DNA of 64,000 nt, from the NCBI RefSeq assembly GCF_958979055.1, contig NC_084893.1, forward strand, positions 28,742,487 through 28,806,486, written 5' to 3'. A program made the translations under genes and the position numbers. How positions within the stretch are numbered: position 1 is the stretch's first letter; every line of letters starts with the position of its first letter. A model generated the notes under the pieces. It worked only from the letters and a program-made list of their open reading frames with translations, did not search any database and was not told the DNA's origin. This document shows, piece by piece, positions 1 through 11,838 of this stretch. This DNA is from Alnus glutinosa. Lineage: Eukaryota; Streptophyta; Magnoliopsida; Fagales; Betulaceae.

Positions 1-2445
1 TCGGGAGGAAGCACAAGAATCCCCGTAGTTGATGGAGCTTGCCAAATTCAAAACTTCCCTCCTACCCTTTGACTTTGGGTGCGCGGCCTTAACTCTCCGA
101 TGGAAGTTCTCTTCAATGGCATCCAAAATCACCAAGGACGGGTCCAAGCCCTCATCACTTTCCAACTCCCAATCTACAGCCCAATCGGGAGGAAAGACAC
201 CCAAAGGGAGAGGGAAATCGTCATCCTCCCCATCCCATAACTCATCACCCTACTCCTGAGCAACCACCTCCCTTGACGGACCAAAACCCACTGGCCACTT
301 TTGAGATTGGGTCAAACTATCCTCTCCCTTAATGGCGATAGAAGAACTCGAAGCCGCCGCACTTTCTTTAACAATCGGAATCGACGCAGGGCTCGGATTG
401 AGAAACCCCCGCCGAAGAAAACCCCTCATCTGCGCGGGAGAACTACCCTTATCCTTCACGGACACTGCCAGAACAGCAGAATCTTGCACTGGAAGCGCAA
501 GAGCCACTGTCTCGACTGGCTCTCTAGCAGGAGGAACCCGAGAAATAGACCCAGGCACTATAGCACCTGGCCTTAAAGCTTCCAAAGCATCAGCAACGGA
601 TAAACCGTCCAAATGCATTTTTCTGGCTTCCCTAGCCTTTGAAAGTACTTTTGAAATGGCTTAGAATCCGACAGCACAGGAGGAGAAGATAAACGCAACC
701 TCTTCCCCAACTCAGCCGCCCCTGAAAAAGAAGGAACCGGAGGTGTCCCATCAGATCTGGTAGGAGCTACCAGGGGCGCTGAAGAGAAACCCAAAACTAC
801 CGGAGAGATCCCCTCCAACTTGGAAGAAGCTACAGGGGGAAAAGAAAACCCAGCCACCGGCGACGCTGATCCTGAAGACGCAGACCCCAAAGTCATAGAA
901 TCCTTAGAAGAGAACGAAGACTTCTTCGAGACAACCTCCGGGGGCAGAAACCACCGAAGGAATGGAAGAGGAATGCTCAACAAACGCCGAAAAAGTAGCA
1001 GTCGAAACGCCTACCGCTTCCGGTGCCGGACAACCCAAATCCGAAGCCGAAACCCACCCTGAAACCGACTCAGGAGCCGAAACAGCAGCCCTCTTGGCAA
1101 AGGGCTTAAGCACCTTGGTCCCATCCCGAAACCGGGACCCTTTAATAGCTGCCTTACACCTCTTAAGCATCCGGCTGGCCACAAAACCCAACCTGCGTTT
1201 AAGCCCCAACAGAGGACTTAAAGCCCATTCTCTTCGAAGACCCACAAGCCCAAATCAAAGCATTGGATAGGCGCCCAAGGATCTCTAGAATCTACCCAAA
1301 CACTCCAGACACGCTTTCCTTTTGCAGTGAAGTGTCACCCTCAACAACGGCTACCCCAAACACGCAAGCCGTACAACTAACGCAAACTCTGGAACTAAGA
1401 CGCTCATCAACACGAAGGTCCTTACCCAGGGAATCAGGCACTTGCTTCTCCAAGGCGGAGCAATCCACTGGCGGCTGCTTCTTCAAATCACACCATCCCG
1501 CCACTGACCTAACATCAACGACCTTTGCCGCATCCCATGAACCCGACTTATGACCCGGAGACCGGCAACCCAAGGCAGAGTCGATTGCTCCCGAGCGCAC
1601 CACCTCCGCGAACGACGGAGGGCCAATTCCCTTTCCTAACTTAACACCCGTCGGAAAACCACCAGAAAACGAAAACCCTTCTGTGGCTCCAAGAGAATCC
1701 AGACCTGTGCTCAACCTTGCCCCTTCTACTTTCCCATCCTTCTTGTTCGACGCAGACAAACCAAGCCCGCAACCCACAGAGAGAGAAACAGAAACAGTTC
1801 TCAACTCACCGGAAAACTTACGCCAACCCCATCCACCGCGCCCCTCAGGAATCAGAATGAGCCCTCTCCGACCACCCAACCCATAGGCTGCCGCCTCTAA
1901 GAACCGGCCAGCTTTATTTTCACCTCTACGGGCAATCAGAAGTTTAGACCCTTCTCTGAAGGATTTGACGAAATCATGATCACCAGAGAAACCCAAGAGA
2001 GTCTCCAACGTCGACGCAAGCCAATCTGAACACTGAGTGCTCAGGATGATCGCCCCGAACAAGCTTTTTCTCTTCTCCTCCACCCGCACCAACGAAGCCC
2101 CCTCCAAAACCGAGAGAGAAAAGGACTTCAACTCCACCGTAAAGCTCCTTTCCATCGCAGAAATACCCGAACTTATAAGACCAACCCAGAGAAAGAAAGC
2201 ATAATGACCGGCGAGGAAGACCACCCAGACGCAAAGCCCATCAGCATACACCCCAGCACGAAACTCCCATGAACAGCCCCTCAACACCACCAGCCAAAAA
2301 CCAGCACCAAGCGAGTTCGGAAAGGGAGAAACCAGAGAAAACCAGTTTGACGCACCCAGCAAAAAGAACCAGAACCAAAACTCTAGTGGGACGCGCCTAC
2401 ACGCGCCACCACTAGCAGGAGGGAGGAAAAAGAGAGCGGGGGAAA
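1..2445 (-). mobile_element. LINE-like element, ORF1-containing, truncated by window edge
   Basis: This GC-rich block matches the element at 40336-42826 over its whole visible length. For example, the stretch at 20-90 corresponds to 40755-40820, and the ORF1 start at 2155 corresponds to 42626. It reads on the minus strand, with a 5' untranslated region at about 2156-2445 and then ORF1. The 3' end (LINE tail and poly-A) lies left of base 1, so no target-site duplication can be checked. After the first stop at 1292, similar protein continues in other frames (about 904-1245, 573-983 and 250-618), so this copy is frameshifted and probably dead. The 5' boundary near 2445 is estimated from where the GC-rich sequence gives way to AT-rich flank. 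Confidence 0.7.
1292..2155 (-). pseudogene. LINE ORF1-like protein, broken downstream
   Basis: A 287-codon open frame starts at the ATG at 2155 and stops at 1292. The N-terminal half has the conserved core seen in the second copy at 41910-42626: a basic FVKSFREGSK..IARRG segment, GRFLEA, and a Gly/Trp-rich RGGWGWRKFSGELR box. This resembles the ORF1 product of plant L1-type retrotransposons, which in general binds element RNA. No reverse transcriptase or endonuclease is visible. The frame extends upstream of the ATG to 2362 without a stop, but the ATG at 2155 aligns with the start of the second copy. The reading frame shifts after 1292, so a full protein is unlikely. Family assignment rests on the LINE tail of the sister copy, not on a recognised Pfam domain. 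Confidence 0.5.
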
Positions 2446-3516
2446 TGAGGAGAGAGTTTAGGACACTTGCTGTTGGTAGTTTGTAGAGAGGATATCAATG
2501 TGAAAATAATGACATTGATATCTACAATTTGTGTAACCACGTTTGTTTTGTTTATTTCTTTTGTTTCATTTCCTAACATGTTTCTGGTAACATTAAGTGT
2601 CCTGATAATCTGCAATGGTTGGCTGTTTATATATGTCTAGCCGATGTGTTGCGTCCAGAAATAACAAACTTGGAAAATCAACATCCCCTAACTTAAGATG
2701 ATCTCAATCCAAATAATCATATCTGGAACCAAATGGGATTTAGTAGATCAAACCCAGTATACGCATAAGTACCTAAGAAGTGGTTTAAAAAGTAACAAAA
2801 ACATGAAGTGCAGATAATTGGGACGGTCGTTATGTTAACCTTTTTTTTTTACCCACCCAACATTAATCTACATTCCAATCAAGCACTTTATCTCCATTAA
2901 AAAAACATTATAGCTTACAAAGAAAGCACAAAGTTTGGAATCATGGAGAGGAATCACCAGTTGTAGGGTTTAGGGTTTTAGTGTAGAAAATTAAGAACCA
3001 CCATAATGAAAACTTAAAAGTAGGGCATCACCTGCTCCCAGGAGAAGTTTAAAACAGCATATTTCACAGGTCAATTATAAGTATTCTTAGAACATAGAAG
3101 CCCCACCACTAAACTATAAAATTAAGTTCTTTGATATAAATATGCAACAGCTTCAGATGAAAAATTTCAGGAGCCAATAAAAGTTTTTTTTCCAAGGAAA
3201 AATACTCGGAGAGAAAGATTAATTATACTATTAAAAACTAACACCAGCTCTTCTACCAACATAGTAGCATACTATCAAACACCTAACTACTCTTATCTTT
3301 AATGCATGGGAATGTCAAGAAACTTGTTGCAAAAAAAATTCAGAGAGTGATGGCTATTCATTATTAATGAAAATTAAAGTTAGAGTAATAATCAAACTAG
3401 AAAAAGAAATTGAGTCTATCTCAATCTTTTATTTGTCCAAGTTGCAACCTACAAATTATAGCTTATCTCAGAGTTTAGAAATTTAAGAACTTTACCTAAG
3501 CTGCAACACTGTTTCA
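2446..3516. other. Intergenic, AT-rich
   Basis: No gene is supported here. The right part, up to 3516, probably includes the 3' untranslated region of the S10 gene. Two telomere-like TTTAGGG units occur near 2966, which is common in plant intergenic DNA. Confidence 0.5.
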
Positions 3517-5419
3517 TCAGAGCTTGACCTCCACATCAACACCAGCAGGAAGATCAAGTTGCATTAAGGAATCAATTGTTTGTGCAGTTGGGTAAAGAAT
3601 ATCAATCAGGCGCTGGTGGGTGCGGATCTCAAAATGGAACCTCGCATCCTTGTGCACATGTGGGGATTTGAGCACACAATAGATTCGTTTCTTGGTTGGT
3701 AATGGAACAGGACCCATGGTTTTTGCATTGGTAGTCCTTGCAGCATCCATTATCTGCTTGCAGGAGTCCTCTATTAATGGAACCCAGTATGATCTAAGTT
3801 TAATTCTAATTTTCTGCTTCGGTGCCATCTGCAAACAAAACGTCATTTATTGATGATCATAAGTCTGCTATAAATGCAGAAAAAGGAGACAAACACATAA
3901 CATTTATTCTGATCAGTGACATTAAAAACAGTCATTAGTCAGCACTGTGGCTTCATTGTTATTGACCTTGTGGTTAGTTTTCGACAACTTATCATGCTCA
4001 TTTGGCCATTCCAAACTGTCCTTGATAGACAAGCAATAGTGAATGACGTGAACTAAATCTGGAAAAGGCAACTAAGATGCCCTTTGCCGCAAGTCAACAC
4101 ATTTTCCACTTGCCATGGTGTTGGATGATAAAAGAGGTGGTACCAGTTGTAAAGAGACTACATTATGTATTGGTTGACAGTTACATGGAGAACTCCATTC
4201 CAAAATCAGACACTCAAAGGAAAGTTACAAGCAACAGTTACTTGATAGGAATAGCAGAATTGACCAATAAGAATCTAAAAGAACATTTCCAGATAAAAAA
4301 ACTGAACTCAGTTCAACTTGACTCAATTAATCTCAATTGTCTGAGAAACATTTTGTTCACAAGAGCAAGAAAAAAAAAAAAAAAATGTTCTCTCAACTCT
4401 AAATTGTAATCTGCAGCAACTAACTCCTCAAGAATGATCAGCTTTGTCTTCAACACATTAGAAAAATAGATTTACAATACAAGGAATCAAACGTTTTTTT
4501 CTCTTTATCCCAAACCGATTTCTTTAGTAGTAAAAATTATTCTCATGAAATAAACATCAAATTGCACAGATTGAAAGATTTATCATCCCAACTAACCCAG
4601 ATTGCCCCAGCCAATCAAACTTAATTTTTTCTAGTGAACTTTACTTATCAAAAAAAAAAATTCTAGTGAACTTCACTTTTTTTCCTGGGTAAAAAATAAT
4701 CTAAAATCTAAAATCTAAAACTTCCACAATTTTCTCTTGTTTCTTCTTCTTTTCTTGTCCACAACAAGGAAACCAATCAAACATTAGTAAGAAATATACC
4801 TTTTCTGCATCTGCACCGATACTGAGCGACGAAGTACTGGGACTCTCGGGACCTCGAACCTTAAATACCAATAATTACAGTTAAATTCAAAGCTATAAAG
4901 CATGACAAATAAGCTCCCTTAGGTAGTTGATAAACCGCACTAAAGAAAATACTTTTACTTTCCTATCCCATATTTTCCGAGCAACCAAACATAGAAATTG
5001 CTTTCCCATAAATGGAAGTCCAAATCCACTAACCCAAATAGTTCTATTAGGTTCAATTCAGGTAAAAAGTAGGGGGGGAAAAAAAAAAGAAGAATTTATT
5101 TCCTTTCCCCACATTTTCTCTGGAATCAAACAGAGTACAAGCAAAAAAGCCAAATGGGCAAAGAGATACAAACCTCAAGGGTTGAAGAGTCAGACCCATC
5201 TACTGTTTCTGGAGGTGGGTCTAGGGTTTCTGGGGGGTCCAACACTTCAGGAGCAGCATAAACCCTAGTAGATTGGAGTGAGGATTTAAGGGCTTTGAGC
5301 TTTAAGGTTTTAGCAGAGCAGAAAGAGAAAGAAGAGAGGTTTGGTTTGGAAGGGAATGGACAAGAACTGGACAGAGGAATGGAAGGTATTAAGGTTGCAG
5401 AGAATGAAGAAACTGCCAT
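3517..5419 (-). CDS. RPS10: 30S ribosomal protein S10, chloroplastic (nuclear-encoded)
   Basis: Three coding exons: 5419-5174, 4859-4800 and 3828-3517, joined in phase 0 to give 205 aa. Exon 1 encodes a Ser/Pro-rich, acid-poor leader typical of a plastid transit peptide, then an acidic Pro-rich linker. Exon 2 adds 20 residues. Exon 3 (103 aa) carries the whole bacterial-type S10 domain, starting [15 protein letters not shown] and ending [13 protein letters not shown]10 sits in the head of the 30S subunit and, in bacteria, also binds NusB. The product matches my memory of Arabidopsis At3g13120, including the exon 2 to 3 junction (..[12 protein letters not shown]). The first in-frame ATG (5419) was chosen; the open frame extends 30 codons further without an ATG. 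Donors and acceptors are GT/AG. A nested MITE lies about 330 bp upstream of the start codon. Confidence 0.95.
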
Positions 5420-5745
5420 TGAAGAAAGCTCTCTCTTTTGCAGTGATGGCCTGATGGGTGAGAGTCTCTTTCCTTTGCTTGCTCTGAAACTAGAACTGGA
5501 ATTATCCAAATATTTTTTATTTTCTGTTTAATTAAAATATGGGCTTCTTAATTACATAATTGCCCTTTGGTTTTTGGGCCGGGTGGTCCAAAGTCCAAAG
5601 CCAAGTCTGCTTCAATTTGGGCTTCATTGGTGTCCAAAATGAGATAAATGAAGAGACATATTAAAAGGTGGGTTGGAACTAACAAGTATATTGAAAAATA
5701 ATTGTAAAATAAAAAATATTATATATGACATTATTCTTTTTATTT

Positions 5746-6309
5746 GAGTAATGTTATAAACCACATTTTTATGTCATAATTATCTTGCAAAACTGACGTG
5801 GCAGTCCAAACCCCCTAAGATTATTTTTAAAAAAAAAAAAAAATCAAGGGTTGTTTAGAACTAGGGTTAAATACATATTTGCTCCCTGTGCTTTACGACC
5901 TTTATTTTTTGTCCCCTCAGTTTCACTTTTTATTAAATTTGGTACATGTGGTATATGAAAAGACGGAAATGGCACCTCCATCTGATTTCCCGTCCAAAAC
6001 TAACGTCCACCCACGTCATTGGGTACCTAAAAATTTGAAGCCCATAACCCAATTTTTTATACATCGTTTCCAACAACATGACAGAAAAATGTCGTGGGTG
6101 GACGTTAGTTTTGGACGGGAAATCAGACGGAGGTACCATTTCCGTCTTTTCATATACCACATGTACCAAATTTGATAAAAATTGAAACTGAGGGGGCAAA
6201 AAATAAAGGTCGTAAAGCACAGAGGGCAAATATGTATTTAACCCTTAGAACTATCACGTCAATATTGTGCGAAAATTATAAAATAAAAATATAGTAGATA
6301 GCATTACTC
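5746..6309. mobile_element. Mutator-like MITE (outer, interrupted)
   Basis: The two ends form an inverted repeat of about 57 bp. The left end begins GAGTAATGTTATAAACCAC and the reverse of the right end begins GAGTAATGCTATCTAC, and both run to a TGACGTGG/A motif. Flanks TTTTTATTT (5737-5745) and TTTTCATTT (6310-6318) agree at 8 of 9 positions, consistent with the 9-bp duplication of Mutator-like elements. A second element (5864-6244) is inserted inside. A piece resembling the same right end lies just to the left, at about 5695-5736. Confidence 0.65.
5864..6244. mobile_element. Mutator-like MITE with long terminal inverted repeats (nested)
   Basis: A 381-bp foldback element begins GGGTTAAATACATATTTGC and ends with the reverse complement. 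Arms of about 150 bp pair across a short centre near 6010-6080. The flanks carry a perfect 9-bp target-site duplication, TTAGAACTA, at 5855-5863 and 6245-6253. There is no transposase, so it is non-autonomous. It sits inside the older element at 5746-6309, upstream of the S10 gene. Confidence 0.85.
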
Positions 6310-6448
6310 TTTTCATTTGATTCGTTTTGAGTCAACATTAATTAGTAAACAAATGTAAACTAATTCTCTTGCAAAATGGTGTCACACGAAATGGGTGCAA
6401 TTTGCCGTATGCAACACCACATAAATGGGATAAGGCTCACAGCAATTT

Positions 6449-6566
6449 GACAGTAATTGTGAGAGACTTCATATGAGATTCATCTGTCCATATAAATTTT
6501 AGACTATATAGCTACCAACTCGGGTAAGTGAGTCTTATATGGGGTCTCTCACAATTACTATCAATT
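6449..6566. repeat. Short foldback repeat
   Basis: GACAGTAATTGTGAGAGACT at the left pairs with a nearly complementary GGTCTCTCACAATTACTATC at the right. Both arms continue inwards through a CATATGA/TTATATG segment. It is probably a small MITE; no target-site duplication was identified. Confidence 0.4.
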
Positions 6567-7230
6567 TGAGCAGCAAATTACTGAAAATATCAATCTACGT
6601 AAAAATTAGGTATAAGGCCTATTTGTTCGGACATATAAGTCTCATAGCTGCCAACTCTACTGACAGCTAATATATATATATAGTTTTACCAGCTAAATGA
6701 GACAAGTTGAATTATGTATATATTTGCAGAACAAGTTGTTTGATGAGAACATAGTTACTATCTTGTCACAATGATGAATGATGGGTCATAGGGATGGGGA
6801 TCTGGGACGTGGAATTCTATAATCTTAGCCGGCAAGGATGGCAATTAGGTCCAAGAGATGGACTAAAAGGGTTCTTTTTTCTTTCTTTTTTTTATTACAG
6901 CATCTGAGGATAAAATAAGGTCGAAAATTATAACTTTCTGTCGATTTTTAGCAAAGGATTGACATTTGGGAGAATTTGAAAGGAAAAAATGGAGTGGCAA
7001 AATTTTCAAATAAAAAAATGCTTGTCATGAGCATTGTTCAAGCTTGGCCTTTTAAATTTTTGCCGGCTTAAGAATGTTCACAACTAGCTACCATGAGTCC
7101 AGTTCTTCTACAAGTCATAGTCCAGTTGATATTTCAGTTTCGTGTTGGAGAGAGAATTTATTAATTAAAAAATAACAAAAAAAATAAAAAAATAAAAATA
7201 AAAAACTAAACTACTCTTATTAATTATTGA

Positions 7231-7269
<39 letters not shown>

Positions 7270-8648
7270 AATTCAAGAGCTGATTAATACCATCACATTA
7301 TCAATAAGGTGAAATAGTAATAAAATAAAAATATAATTTCAGTATTACTCTGTCAGTTATCACCACGAAGACTTTGGATGCCATTCATAATTGCATGCAC
7401 ATGTACTATGTAGTATTTACCTCTGTAATAAAAGGCCATTGCTTACAATGAATGACAGGAACAAATGATTAGAGTATGGGACATTTTGAAGAAGATGGAG
7501 CGTCTAAGCCCATTTCTCTTCAAGTGCCATCAGTTTGTACTTTGTAACGTAATGATTTTGTAGTGTTACCTATATTTATAATCCTATCAAATATCATTTT
7601 TCTATGTCTTGATGCTATTCGAACTCAACACGAATTTAATTAGCAATTTATAAGTTTGAAAGATTTGATCCGTTTAATTAAATGAGTTGGATTATGATCA
7701 TTGATCTTAATAGTCTTATATGCCTATGTCTCGACACGATCCAAACCCGACATGTAAATACAAATTGCCACACCGAGGTTGGTTTATAAAGAGTAGCAGT
7801 AAAAGTATCAGTAGCTAAGGATTAGGCATCTTATTCGGCTGATGGGAAATGTTTATTTTCTAAGTGTGCGAATCAGATTAATAGGGTCGTGTTAAGTTCA
7901 GCAGTTTAATAGGGAAAGTGGGCACCCCCAACTTGCGTGCGTAAACTGTCGTGAGGATTACAATTTGAAAATCCAATAGCAAAAAGGAAAACCCACTCTC
8001 GATCAACGCTCATGGAAAGACAGTGTTTTTGTATACAAATACATTTTGAAAATCCGAGGAGGTTTTTGTTCTTCAGTTTCATCAGCTAAAGAAGCATAAC
8101 CGCTCTTTTCACTTTGAGGTTCTCTTCAACTACTCACTAATAAAGTGAAAAAAAACCACCTTCTGCATGATCTAAAAAGCCAAAGAAAAAACTCACACTT
8201 ATTAAACAGTAGAAGTGTTGAAAAAAAAAAAAAAAAAAACCACCTTTCAACTGAAATATATTCACAGAGTCTCTTTGAATTCTTTCAAGTTTAAGCTCCC
8301 ATACAAAGCATCATCTTTCTACTCACCCTCCATCTACAATAACTGCACCACTTGTTTTTATAGCTTTTGTATACACTAGCATGATTTCTTATTGCTCTTC
8401 TGAGGGCTGGACTCTCATAAGGATTGCAAGAGACACGACACCGCGCTCCCACATTTATTACATTCACCTCTTTCGCACCCCTCCAACTCCAAAACTTGTA
8501 ACTCTCAAAATCAGAGACACCCACAAAGAAAATAACGGTATTTGGATAGAGAAGGCCATGGAATGTTCTGGCAAAGTCTTTAACATTAGAGTCTGAGATA
8601 CCCAGAAGAAATATATATACTGGAAGCTGATCATCAGTGAAAAGTTTC
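6567..8648. other. Intergenic and pectinesterase promoter region
   Basis: No coding sequence is supported. The stretch holds a pure A run at about 7235-7266, AT-rich low-complexity DNA and, at its right end, the presumed promoter and leader of the pectinesterase gene. A segment around 7262-7350 resembles one at about 11340-11410, suggesting remnants of the same repeat on either side of that gene. Confidence 0.4.
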
Positions 8649-9159
8649 ATGGGTTTATCTGTTTTCAGTGCTTTTGTTGTGGCTTTCTTGGTGGTTTTGG
8701 ATGGTATTCAAGAGGGATATGTGGAAGTTGAAGCGAATCCCAAGAATTATATCAGTTGGGATGATATGAAAGTGGATGTGCATAAGGCAGGATTGGACAT
8801 CAGAGAGTTTAATTATGAAAGAAGTCGGGTTATTGTGGTCGACAAGAATGGTGAAGGGGACTGTCTAACGGTTCAGGCAGCGGTTGATATGGTTCCAGAG
8901 CATAATACAGAAAGAGTCAAAATTTATATTCACTCTGGTATATACAGGTAATGTGTAAGAATTGATCGCATAGCAGATATAGATGTAGAACTTTTTTGGT
9001 CATTATTTGGTGAGTTTTGGTTGAACATTTCCAGAATCAGAATATAATAGTATTTTGATCTCATTTTTTCATAATAGTTCTGTTATTTATGGGGCTGAGT
9101 AGGATCAAATGGTGGCTACGTGGGTATTAGAAGTAGTTGCATGGATTATAAGTGGTTTG

Positions 9160-9211
<52 letters not shown>

Positions 9212-10944
9212 TATAAATCTTGTTGTTTGTGTCTTCCAAGAAAAGTTTTAAGAATTCTAGTTTTAAGAACTCTGTTTCCTATGGAGAATTCCCCTTTTCT
9301 GTTCATAGTAAATGAGTCATTTGCTTGTTTCTTTTGTTGTTGTCTGTTGTATCCTCTGTTTAAGAGTGTGTTAGTTTTGTTACTACCTACTAGTTGGTTG
9401 CTTGAGTTTCTATAGTTGTGTTTCTATGCTTTGAGCTTTAATGCTTCAGAGAGTGCGTTTGGTACTCTGATTTTACATTCTTAAAGTGTAATTTTAAACC
9501 AAGTCGTAAAAAATGTATTGTTTTAGAGTACAATTTTAAAAAATTATAATTTGAAAATGCAGAAAAATTTTGCGTTTCAATTCGCAGGTAATGGAGCACG
9601 TTTTAAAACTCACAATTTTAAAAGTCAACCTGCAATTTTATCACTCTTAATTGCGTTTTTAAAAATTGTGTTTTTAAATCGCTATTTTTAAGTCACCCAT
9701 TTTGAAATCGTAAACCCAAACGACCTTTCAATGGAATGACTTATTCATCAATATATATATATATAGTGTGTATATTCTATGAATAAATGCTATGTATAAA
9801 GAACTTAATGTATATTCTGTGATTAATGCTAACTATTATCATTTAATGAGAATCGAAACATATAACCTATTGTTGTATCTTTCTAGAGAGAAGGTATTTG
9901 TGCCAAGTTCGAAGCCATATATTTCATTCATAGGGAGTCAGAATCAATCGGCCGATACAATAATTACTTGGAACAATAAAGCATCCGATAAAGACCAAAA
10001 CGGAGCTCAACTTGGAACCTATAGATCAGCTTCTGTAGCAATAGAATCCGATTACTTTTGTGCAACTGGAATCACTTTTGAGGTAACAACCAACTCTCTT
10101 CATTCGTTTTACTTTTACAGCATCAAATAACTCCTTATAAAAACCACATTGGTTTCTGCAGAACACAGTAGTTGCAGTGCCCGGAGGATATGGAATGCAA
10201 GCAGTGGCACTTAGAGTAGCTGGTGATAAAGCAGTGTTCTATAGAGTTAAGATTTTGGGGACACAGGATACCCTCTTAGATGATGCTGGATCACACTACT
10301 TCTACCAGTGTCACATTCAAGGAAGTGTGGACTTCATCTTTGGAACATCAACATCACTCTATCAGGTAAAATTCCTTGTAGATATTGTTTTGTGAAGAGA
10401 AACCCATATCTAAGCTGTGCCAATTTGTTTTATGATTCTAATAGTTGGAGTGGGGTGCCTGTAAACAGGACTGTGTCATTCAATCAACTGCCCAAAATTG
10501 GGGAGCAATTGCAGCCCATCACAGGGATTCACCATATGATACTACAGGGTTCTCTTTCGTGAACTGCACAATCATTGGAACTGGCAATATCTTTTTGGGA
10601 AGAGCTTGGGGAAATTATTCAAGAGTGGTATACTCATACTGTAATATGGATAATATCATAACTTCCTCAGGATGGAGTGACTGGAAGCAACCATCAAGGC
10701 AGAAGTATATATCCTAATTGACTAAAACTTGTAAGGATCTTTTACCTTAGATATTGTAAGGATCTAACTGAGAAACTAAAAATTTTGGATATACAGGACT
10801 GTAGTGTTTGGGGAATACCAGTGCAGGGGCAGAGGAGCAGACACAAGTGGTCGTGCGCCATGGTCGAAGTCTTTCAGCAATGAGGAAGTTAGGCCTTTTC
10901 TGGACAAGAAATTCATTAGTGGAGAACAATGGCTTAGGCTGTAG
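8649..10944 (+). CDS. Pectinesterase, QRT1-like (no pro-region)
   Basis: Five exons: 8649-8947, 9887-10082, 10162-10365, 10469-10704 and 10797-10944, frames closing to 360 aa. The enzyme de-esterifies cell-wall homogalacturonan, releasing methanol. The N-terminus is a hydrophobic signal peptide (about residues 1-20) followed directly by the catalytic domain, with no PMEI pro-region. The motifs are present in order: GIYRE at the exon 1/2 junction, QAVALR, TQDTLLDD (catalytic Asp), VDFIFG (second catalytic Asp) and LGRAWG, with Ala where many members have Pro. The C-terminal stretch NCxGRGA/GRxPWSK...EVxPFL...QWLRL resembles Arabidopsis QRT1, needed for pollen tetrad separation. That is my reason for the subtype; orthology is inferred. 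The start is the ATG at 8649; the open frame extends upstream without an ATG. Intron 1 (939 bp) contains a CT/CA microsatellite and a MITE. Confidence 0.92.
9163..9210 (+). repeat. Compound (CT)n(CA)n microsatellite
   Basis: About 17 CT units are followed by 7 CA units, inside intron 1 of the pectinesterase gene. Confidence 0.95.
9450..9735. mobile_element. MITE-like repeat in pectinesterase intron 1
   Basis: An AT-rich sequence starts GTGCGTTTGGTA and ends in AACCCAAACGACC, so the ends are imperfectly inverted (CGTTTGG/CCAAACG). Internal AATTTTAAA/TTTAAAATT tracts are self-complementary. A diverged copy of the same length occurs at 59129-59410. No clear target-site duplication was found. 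Confidence 0.5.
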
Positions 10945-11838
10945 TGCTTGTCTCACGTAACACGTTCATCAGGGATTCATAGGCACCGCAATTTTGATTT
11001 TTCTCTTCCCTTTTCCTTTTCTTTCTCTGTCGTAAAAGTAGAAACAACAGGGGTATTCAAAATGGTGTATGCTAAAACTGTATCTATTGGCATTGTAATG
11101 AAATATGACAGAACATGTATTCTTCACTGTGATGCACTTTGTTACTTGGTGTTTACTGTAAGATGATGGCAATAGATACCGACTCCATGATTGTGTGCCT
11201 GTGTGCGTACATGCATCAAAGAGAGCAGCAAAGAATGATTTCAGCACAAGTAAAAAAGTAGAGCTAGAAACCACATTTTATCTCATTTTGCTGACATAAC
11301 AGTGATAATCAACCGTTGAACTTTTTTTTTTAACAAGAACTGATCCAAGAGTTTATTAGCACCGCTAAATCAACAAATTGAAATAAAAATATAATTTCTA
11401 ACATAATTCCAAGTCAAATAGCTTACCAACCATCGAAATGTCGGAAGAGTCCAAAAGAAGATGCAGAAGAAAAAAGTCTTCTCTCTCTTTTTTTTTCTTT
11501 TTTTTTGTTTAACTTCATAGCAGTCTTCAAATTTGATGGTACAAGGAATAAGTAAGAAGCACATAAGTGAGTCAATCTAACTCATTTGAAGCGCTTCTAA
11601 GCAAGGAATTTAAATTCTAATACACTCATTGAATACCAGTAGCCATCATACGATTCTAAACCTCAAACCTGTACAACTACAAAGGCTACAAAGTCAAGTC
11701 CAAATGCAATGAGCTTCCCCTACACCCGTGTAACTATTTACAAGCATCCAAACAACGGACTCAAACCAGTCAAAATCAACCAAATATACTTCCACCCTCA
11801 CCACCATAAATTAAGGCATCAAACTGCTACTGAAATTC
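10945..11838. other. Intergenic between convergent genes
   Basis: Contains the 3' flank of the pectinesterase gene, a polypyrimidine stretch at about 11485-11510, and the presumed 3' untranslated region of the BAH-agenet gene (right part). No other gene is supported. Confidence 0.4.

Noticed and set aside
2960..2982. Telomere-like TTTAGGG units
   Set aside because: Only two units; short interstitial copies and telo-boxes are common in plant DNA.
5879..6229. Two near-identical open frames of 98 aa on opposite strands
   Set aside because: They arise from the inverted arms of the nested MITE (5864-6244) and are a palindrome artefact, not genes.
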